A stretch of 49,030 nt of DNA from Nitrospiraceae bacterium (GTDB taxonomy: Bacteria > Nitrospirota > Thermodesulfovibrionia > Thermodesulfovibrionales > UBA1546): contig QZJQ01000011.1 of the NCBI GenBank assembly GCA_003599795.1, forward strand, positions 1 to 49,030, read 5' to 3'. This document shows, piece after piece, positions 44,861-49,030 of this stretch (within the stretch, counting starts at the first letter, position 1; every line of letters starts with the position of its first letter). A program made the translations under genes and the position numbers. Below the pieces are notes generated by a model that saw nothing but the letters and a program-made list of their open reading frames with translations, did not search any database and had not been told where the DNA came from.

Positions 44861-46651
44861 TTATTGATTTATTTCTGCAGGTATTATTATGTTCACTCTT
44901 GTTCCTTTAGCTGGCGTGATCTCTATTTTCATTTCCCATCCCTGCGCCTTTACAAGATGCTTCACTATCGCAAGTCCCAACCCTGTTCCGCCGAGTTCCC
45001 TTGAGCGGGAACTGTCAACCCTGTAAAACCTTTCACCAAGGCGGGACAGATGCTTTTGCGGAATGCCTATGCCGGTATCCTCAACCGAAATCTCTATGAG
45101 ATTTCGGAGTTGAGAGTTTAGAGTTAAGAGTTCAGAATCACTTTTAACTTTTACAGTCACTCCTCCCGTTTCCGTAAACTTTATACCGTTATCCACAAGA
45201 TTAAGAAGTATCTGGGTCAAACGATTTCTGTCCGCTTTTATCTCGCAAAGATTTTCAGGCATCTCCTTTTTCAAATAAATGCCCTTTATCTCAGCCTTGT
45301 TCCGCAATGTAGTAAAGACCGTATCAATAACATCGTCAAGCCTGACTGCTGTTTTCTCTATTTTTATATCTCCGAGTTCTATTCTTGAAAGCGTAAGCAG
45401 GTCTTCAACGAGCGAATTCAGGCGTTCGCTGTGATTTTTAATTGTCTGTAAAAACCTCGAGGCGTTCTCCTTATCATCAATTGCGCCTCCGAGCAATGTC
45501 TCGGCAAACCCCTTTATTGCCGTAATGGGAGTTTTTATTTCATGGGATACATTTGCCACAAAATCCCTTCTCATGTCCTCAAGCTGCTTCAGCCTTGTAA
45601 TGTCATGAAACGACAGCATGACGCCCGACACATTCTCGCTCCCTGGCGGATAATAAAACGGCGCTGCTGTTGCCATGAGATAAAGTTCCTTTGGATATGC
45701 AATCTCCATTTCCTGCACAACAGATTCTTCCTTATCCGCAACCTTTTTCATGATATCGGTTAACCCGACATTTCTGATTACCTCCGGCAGAGGCCAACCC
45801 TCTATATCACGCTCAATCCCGAAAACTTTTTTTGCAGCAGGATTACAGATCAACACCTTGCCCCTGGCGTCTAAAAGCACAAAGCCATCAGGCATATTTT
45901 TCAAAAGCTCTTCCATCTTGTGCCTGTCCTCATTGCTCCGCTCAAGCCGCTTCTTGAGTTCATGCGCCATAGCATTTATATTTTTTGCGAGTTCTCCGAT
46001 TTCTCCCTTTTCCTTAAGAAACAGTCTTGTCTTGAAATCGCCTGCTGTGACTTCTCTTGAAAAAGCCGCAATCTCTTCAATTGATTTCGTAACCCTCCGT
46101 GCCTGCAAAAGGCCTGTCAGAATAGCCGCAAGCAGGGTGACAATTGATGCTATAGCTATGCGCATCCGCAGGGAAGCGATTGCCTTTTCCATATCGTGCA
46201 GCGGTACGGCAAGCCTTAGGAAGCCTTTATTATTTTTTTCATACAGTAAAACGGCGAAATAGAAAAAATCTTTCTTCACTGTTCTGCTGAAATGTATGGA
46301 ACTGCCGGTATTGCTAACTGCCGCTTCTTGAATCTCAGGCCTGTCAAGATGGTTTTCCATCTTCCCTGATAACTCATCAGAATCTCCGATTACTTTCCCA
46401 TCGCTCGCAATAACCGTTATCCTTGCGCCTGTCTTTTCCTTATACCGCCTGCAGAAATCATCCAGACTGTCCTTGGAATACCGTGGTATCTCGTCAGCAA
46501 TCAGAGCGGCCTGAATTCCCAGGCTTTCTTTCAGCTTTGAAATATGATTATCCTTAATAACCTGCGAGAGGTATATTTCAAGAGGGATAAAAAGCAGAGG
46601 GGCTATAATAATATATGAAAGCAGAATCCTTCTAAAGAGGACGCGTTTCAT
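44861..46651 (-). CDS. phoR: Phosphate regulon sensor histidine kinase PhoR-like
   Basis: The 596-residue membrane kinase has two membrane helices (about 10-30 and 163-183) around a periplasmic sensor, a HAMP linker, a PAS domain (LLKNMPDGFVLLDARGKVL), HisKA with His370 in FVANVSHEIKTPITAIKGFAETLL, and HATPase_c with NLVDNGIKFT, DTGIGI and LGGTGLGLAIVKHL. Residues about 500-514 (SELLTLNSQLR) come from a heptanucleotide repeat. It overlaps phoB by 4 bp. Proximity to pst genes with Pho boxes supports the PhoR role. Confidence 0.88.
   Translation of the reverse strand: MKRVLFRRILLSYIIIAPLLFIPLEIYLSQVIKDNHISKLKESLGIQAALIADEIPRYSKDSLDDFCRRYKEKTGARITVIASDGKVIGDSDELSGKMENHLDRPEIQEAAVSNTGSSIHFSRTVKKDFFYFAVLLYEKNNKGFLRLAVPLHDMEKAIASLRMRIAIASIVTLLAAILTGLLQARRVTKSIEEIAAFSREVTAGDFKTRLFLKEKGEIGELAKNINAMAHELKKRLERSNEDRHKMEELLKNMPDGFVLLDARGKVLICNPAAKKVFGIERDIEGWPLPEVIRNVGLTDIMKKVADKEESVVQEMEIAYPKELYLMATAAPFYYPPGSENVSGVMLSFHDITRLKQLEDMRRDFVANVSHEIKTPITAIKGFAETLLGGAIDDKENASRFLQTIKNHSERLNSLVEDLLTLSRIELGDIKIEKTAVRLDDVIDTVFTTLRNKAEIKGIYLKKEMPENLCEIKADRNRLTQILLNLVDNGIKFTETGGVTVKVKSDSELLTLNSQLRNLIEISVEDTGIGIPQKHLSRLGERFYRVDSSRSRELGGTGLGLAIVKHLVKAQGWEMKIEITPAKGTRVNIIIPAEINQ
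45108..45153 (-). repeat. AGTTAAG-family heptanucleotide repeat inside phoR
   Basis: On the plus strand, AGTTGAG, AGTTTAG, AGTTAAG, AGTTCAG units (45108-45135) are followed by inverted ACTTTTA units. They lie in the ATP-binding domain without breaking the frame. Confidence 0.65.
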
Positions 46652-47343
46652 TGCTTGCCGTCAAAAAAATAACCGGCGCCGCGCATGGTCTTGATATAGC
46701 GGGGACTTGAAGGATTTTCCTCAATCTGCGCTCGCAGCCTTCTTATATGCACATCCACTGTTCTCGGCTCAACGAATGCCTCATCGCTCCAGACCGCATT
46801 GAGAAGTTGTTCGCGGTTAAAAACCCTGCCCTTTCTTTCAACGAGATAAAGAAGAAGCCTGAATTCCGTAGCGCTCAGTTTAATTTGGATGCCTTTGCTG
46901 GTTACGGCATACGCATCTTTGTCTATAACGAGGCCGCCTTCTTTTATTATGCGGGCTGATGCAGGCCTTTCTTCCGCCCTCCTGAGAACAGCGTTAATCC
47001 TTGCTACAAGCTCTCTGGGACTGAAGGGTTTTGTAATGTAGTCGTCTGCGCCCATCTCAAGTCCGACAACCTTGTCAACTTCTTCTCCTTTTGCGGTGAG
47101 CATTATAACAGGGAGAGAAGATGTTGCAGGATCATTTCTCAGAATTCTGCAAAGTTCAATGCCCTGAAGCCCAGGAAGCATGAGGTCAAGGATTACAATG
47201 TCATAATTGCCTTTCTTTATCTTTGCGAGGGCTGTTTCGCCATCCGGAGCCGAATCTGCAGCAAAACCTTCTTTTTTGAGATTATATGCTATAAGCTCAA
47301 CAATATCTTTTTCATCATCAACAATTAAAACTTTCTTTGCCAT
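46648..47343 (-). CDS. phoB: OmpR-family response regulator PhoB-like
   Basis: The 231-residue regulator has a receiver domain (phosphorylated Asp53 in IVILDLMLPG, Lys near ITKPFSPRELVARI) and a C-terminal winged-helix DNA-binding domain (SATEFRLLLYLVERKGRVF, EPRTVDVHIRRLRAQI, MRGAGYFF). It overlaps phoR by 4 bp. As PhoB it should bind the two Pho boxes upstream of pstS and pstC. Confidence 0.9.
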   Translation of the reverse strand: MAKKVLIVDDEKDIVELIAYNLKKEGFAADSAPDGETALAKIKKGNYDIVILDLMLPGLQGIELCRILRNDPATSSLPVIMLTAKGEEVDKVVGLEMGADDYITKPFSPRELVARINAVLRRAEERPASARIIKEGGLVIDKDAYAVTSKGIQIKLSATEFRLLLYLVERKGRVFNREQLLNAVWSDEAFVEPRTVDVHIRRLRAQIEENPSSPRYIKTMRGAGYFFDGKQ

Positions 47344-47384
47344 ACTGATAAAATGCTATAACCTTCCTGCATAAAAATCAACTC

Positions 47385-47819
47385 TCAGGGTTTTATTTTT
47401 CTGAAACTGTCCAGTGAAACTATCTTCCCTTTGGTCACAGCATCTTTTTTATCGTTCCGGATTTTTTGGGGCTCTGACAGAGCATCTTTAGTTTCCATCA
47501 TATCCCACCTGTCAAATTTTATCTTCGCATCGGGAGAATACACGGAGATTATGTCATCGGAATGCAAAAAACAGTTCTCCACTTTATTGTTAGAGCCGAA
47601 TCCGAGCGTTGTAACTATGCTTCCGTCTTCGGTCCACTGAAGGGTTTTATAGTTTTTGCTGTTAAATGCCAGCACAAGCCCGTTTTCTTTTTCTTCGTCA
47701 GTAAAACCCCTATTCCCTATCATAGTGCGTTCAGACTGCTTGATCACGACAAAAACCCTGCCGTAGTCATTCATCATGTCATAAAATAAATTCTGGAGAT
47801 ACTTGACTTGTTTTTTCAT
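47385..47819 (-). CDS. Hypothetical cytoplasmic protein, possibly SspB-like
   Basis: The 144-residue product has no signal peptide. A segment with GLVLAFNSKNYKTLQWTEDG, then TTLGFGSN and FLHSDDIISVYSP faintly resembles SspB, the ClpXP adaptor, but conservation is weak. The C-terminus (KKDAVTKGKIVSLDSFRKIKP) is basic. It is on the same strand as phoB upstream, 41 bp from it. The identification is tentative. Confidence 0.55.
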   Translation of the reverse strand: MKKQVKYLQNLFYDMMNDYGRVFVVIKQSERTMIGNRGFTDEEKENGLVLAFNSKNYKTLQWTEDGSIVTTLGFGSNNKVENCFLHSDDIISVYSPDAKIKFDRWDMMETKDALSEPQKIRNDKKDAVTKGKIVSLDSFRKIKP

Positions 47820-47828
47820 AAATTAAAG

Positions 47829-47902
47829 TGCCCCCTGCAAGAATCGAACTTGCGACCCCAGGTTTAGGAAACCTGTGCTCTATCCTACTGAGCTAAGGGG
47901 GC
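47829..47902 (-). tRNA. tRNA-Arg (anticodon CCT)
   Basis: On the minus strand the gene begins GCCCCCT at 47902 and pairs with AGGGGGC near the 3' end. The anticodon stem AGGTT/AACCT-type arrangement with loop TTCCTAA gives CCT, reading AGG. Unlike the three other tRNAs in the window, its CCA end is not encoded. Confidence 0.93.
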
Positions 47903-47912
47903 TGTCAACAAA

Positions 47913-47946
47913 AGTTAAAATTTAAAAGTGAAGAGTTTAAAAGTAT
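47913..47946. repeat. AGTTAAA-type heptanucleotide array beside tRNA-Arg
   Basis: Units AGTTAAA, ATTTAAA, AGTGAAG, AGTTTAA begin 11 bp past the tRNA-Arg 5' end, like the arrays flanking tRNA-Cys and tRNA-Gly. The short gap up to 48014 holds nothing else recognisable. Confidence 0.6.
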
Positions 47947-48014
47947 CAGACAAAGAAACTATATTTGTTATGATACCATTTCATAAAACAGGCAGTCCAG
48001 TTGCGCGTGAATCC

Positions 48015-49030
48015 TTATACGGCAGCCTGCCTCTTTGCCGCCCATTTTATAATATCTTCAACCATCGCCTCGATTGTTGCAGTCTCAGGCATAATCTCAA
48101 CTTTGAGCCCTGCCTTTTCAACGGCCCTTGCAGTCACAGGCCCTATAACAGCAATCGTAACATCCCTGAGAAGCTCATCCGCATCTGCTCCCATAATCTC
48201 CATGAAGTTGTCGAATGTTGACGCGCTTGTGAATGTCGCAACTGATATGCGCCCTTCCTTTAAAAAACGCTTTAACCGTTTGCCGTGCATCTCAGGCTTG
48301 ACCGCGCGGTAAGCTGCAGGGACGTCAATCTCTCCTCCTGATTCTCTCACCTTCTCAGGAAAAATCTCTCTTGCCTTCTCAGCGCGGGGAAGAAGAAGTC
48401 TCACTCCTTTCAACCCTTGAACCCTTGAACCCTCGAACCCTTGTATTATTTTGATCAGTCCCTCTGCATTAAATTCTTCCGGTATTAAGTCAACCTTAAT
48501 CCCGTATCTTTTTATTTCCGCTGCTGTCTTTGTTCCAATCGCGCATATCTTTATGCCCTTCAAATCCCTGATGTCTTTATCTTTTTCCATCAGCCTTTTA
48601 AGGAAATATTTCACGCCGTTGCCGCTCGTAAAAATAATCCAGTTATACGCCTCAATCTTATTTATCGCGCTGTCAAGCTCATCATAGTTTTCCGGAGGCG
48701 CTATCTCTATGGTCGGAAACTCAATCATCTCCGCTCCCAAATCTTCAAGAGGCTCAAATCCTCCGGCATGCTCTCTTGTCACAAGCACCCTGTGTCCGAA
48801 CATTGGTTTTTTCTCGTACCACATCAGCCTCTCTCTTAATTTCACGACTTCGCCGATAACCATAACAGCAGGCGGCTTTATATCTTTTTCCTTCACAATG
48901 TCAACAATGTCTCTCAGGGTGCCTGTTATGGTCTTCTGGTCAGGTCTTGTGCCCCACCTTATCACGGCAACAGGCGTGTCCGGGCTTCTGCCATTTTCCA
49001 TAAGTTTTTTTACGAGGACATCCATATTTT
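48015..49030 (-). CDS. Uroporphyrinogen-III C-methyltransferase/uroporphyrinogen-III synthase fusion, 5' part missing
   Basis: Residues 1 to about 75 are the C-terminal end of a CobA-type methyltransferase (PVAVIRWGTRPDQKTITGTL, PAVMVIGEVVKLR). From about 78 to the end is a HemD uroporphyrinogen-III synthase (HRVLVTREHAGGFEPL, WIIFTSGNGVKYFL, FTSASTFDNF, IAVIGPVTARAVEKAG). The ORF-track ATG at 49025 is probably internal, because the CobA part should begin further upstream beyond the window. Such CobA-HemD fusions make siroheme or cobalamin precursors. A heptanucleotide repeat encodes GFEGSRVQGLKG in a surface loop. Confidence 0.9.
   Translation of the reverse strand, partial: NMDVLVKKLMENGRSPDTPVAVIRWGTRPDQKTITGTLRDIVDIVKEKDIKPPAVMVIGEVVKLRERLMWYEKKPMFGHRVLVTREHAGGFEPLEDLGAEMIEFPTIEIAPPENYDELDSAINKIEAYNWIIFTSGNGVKYFLKRLMEKDKDIRDLKGIKICAIGTKTAAEIKRYGIKVDLIPEEFNAEGLIKIIQGFEGSRVQGLKGVRLLLPRAEKAREIFPEKVRESGGEIDVPAAYRAVKPEMHGKRLKRFLKEGRISVATFTSASTFDNFMEIMGADADELLRDVTIAVIGPVTARAVEKAGLKVEIMPETATIEAMVEDIIKWAAKRQAAV
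48407..48443 (-). repeat. GGTTCAA-family heptanucleotide repeat inside hemD
   Basis: On the plus strand CAACCCTTGAACCCTTGAAC and CCTCGAACCCTTG repeat a 7-8 base unit. It encodes GFEGSRVQGLKG and keeps the frame. Confidence 0.65.

Overview
The window looks like a chromosomal segment of an anaerobic or microaerophilic Gram-negative bacterium. Outer-membrane features include a LolA-like protein, a beta-barrel-like protein, a heptose-phosphate isomerase and a class A PBP. A Nitrospirota (Thermodesulfovibrionia-like) or deltaproteobacterial-type host fits the moderate GC, TTG starts, ADP-forming acetyl-CoA synthetase and selenoprotein use, but taxonomy is inference only. Most genes are housekeeping. 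The unusual material lies in how some genes are built or interrupted.

Layout. 1-5.6 kb: an IS-like end cuts a TraB/GumN gene; then a lone E2 acyltransferase, a Doc/AbrB-type toxin-antitoxin pair, ADP-forming acetyl-CoA synthetase alpha and two small conserved proteins. 5.6-14.6 kb (minus): PilB/GspE ATPase, a polar amino-acid ABC transporter with fused binding protein and permease, and an RND exporter operon (LolA-like, MMPL with a C-terminal cyclic-nucleotide domain, outer-membrane protein). 14.7-20.2 kb: acetyl-CoA synthetase beta, a peroxiredoxin with in-frame UGA at the peroxidatic cysteine, tRNA-Leu, YraN, a Toprim protein, GmhA, RuvC, a GlcD-like oxidase and a MerR regulator with a cysteine-rich tail. 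20.2-28.5 kb: PBP1A, HisA, DUF3108, glycosyltransferase, SpeD, SerRS, a VapBC-type module followed by a second serS 3' end, two envelope proteins, tRNA-Cys and tRNA-Gly. 28.7-35.8 kb: TrpE, TrpG, ProA, UPF0158, membrane proteins and BioA. 36-47.3 kb (minus): a phosphate block read as phoB-phoR, a five-gene c-di-GMP/two-component cluster, a small membrane ORF, pstS, pstC, pstA, pstB, phoU, with two Pho boxes. 47.4-49 kb: an SspB-like protein, tRNA-Arg and the 3' part of a CobA-HemD fusion.

Main discoveries. (1) The AhpC-type peroxiredoxin reads through UGA exactly where the peroxidatic Cys belongs, and a 17-nt perfect stem-loop starts 13 nt after the UGA, as expected of a bacterial SECIS; it is probably a selenoprotein. 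(2) A 125-136 bp element with long terminal inverted repeats occurs twice, in sense orientation 11-16 nt upstream of trpG and bioA. The copies share interior blocks, while their paired arms differ in sequence and still pair. (3) Two genes, serS and pstS, have a second, diverged 3' end just downstream, suggesting recombination that imported a homologous 3' end; pstS is also a base-composition mosaic. (4) Heptanucleotide tandem repeats of two families lie beside tRNAs and inside coding frames (ruvC, trpE, bioA, hemD, phoR and the DUF3108 start). (5) PhoBR and Pst flank a c-di-GMP signalling cluster bounded by two similar cysteine-rich small proteins.
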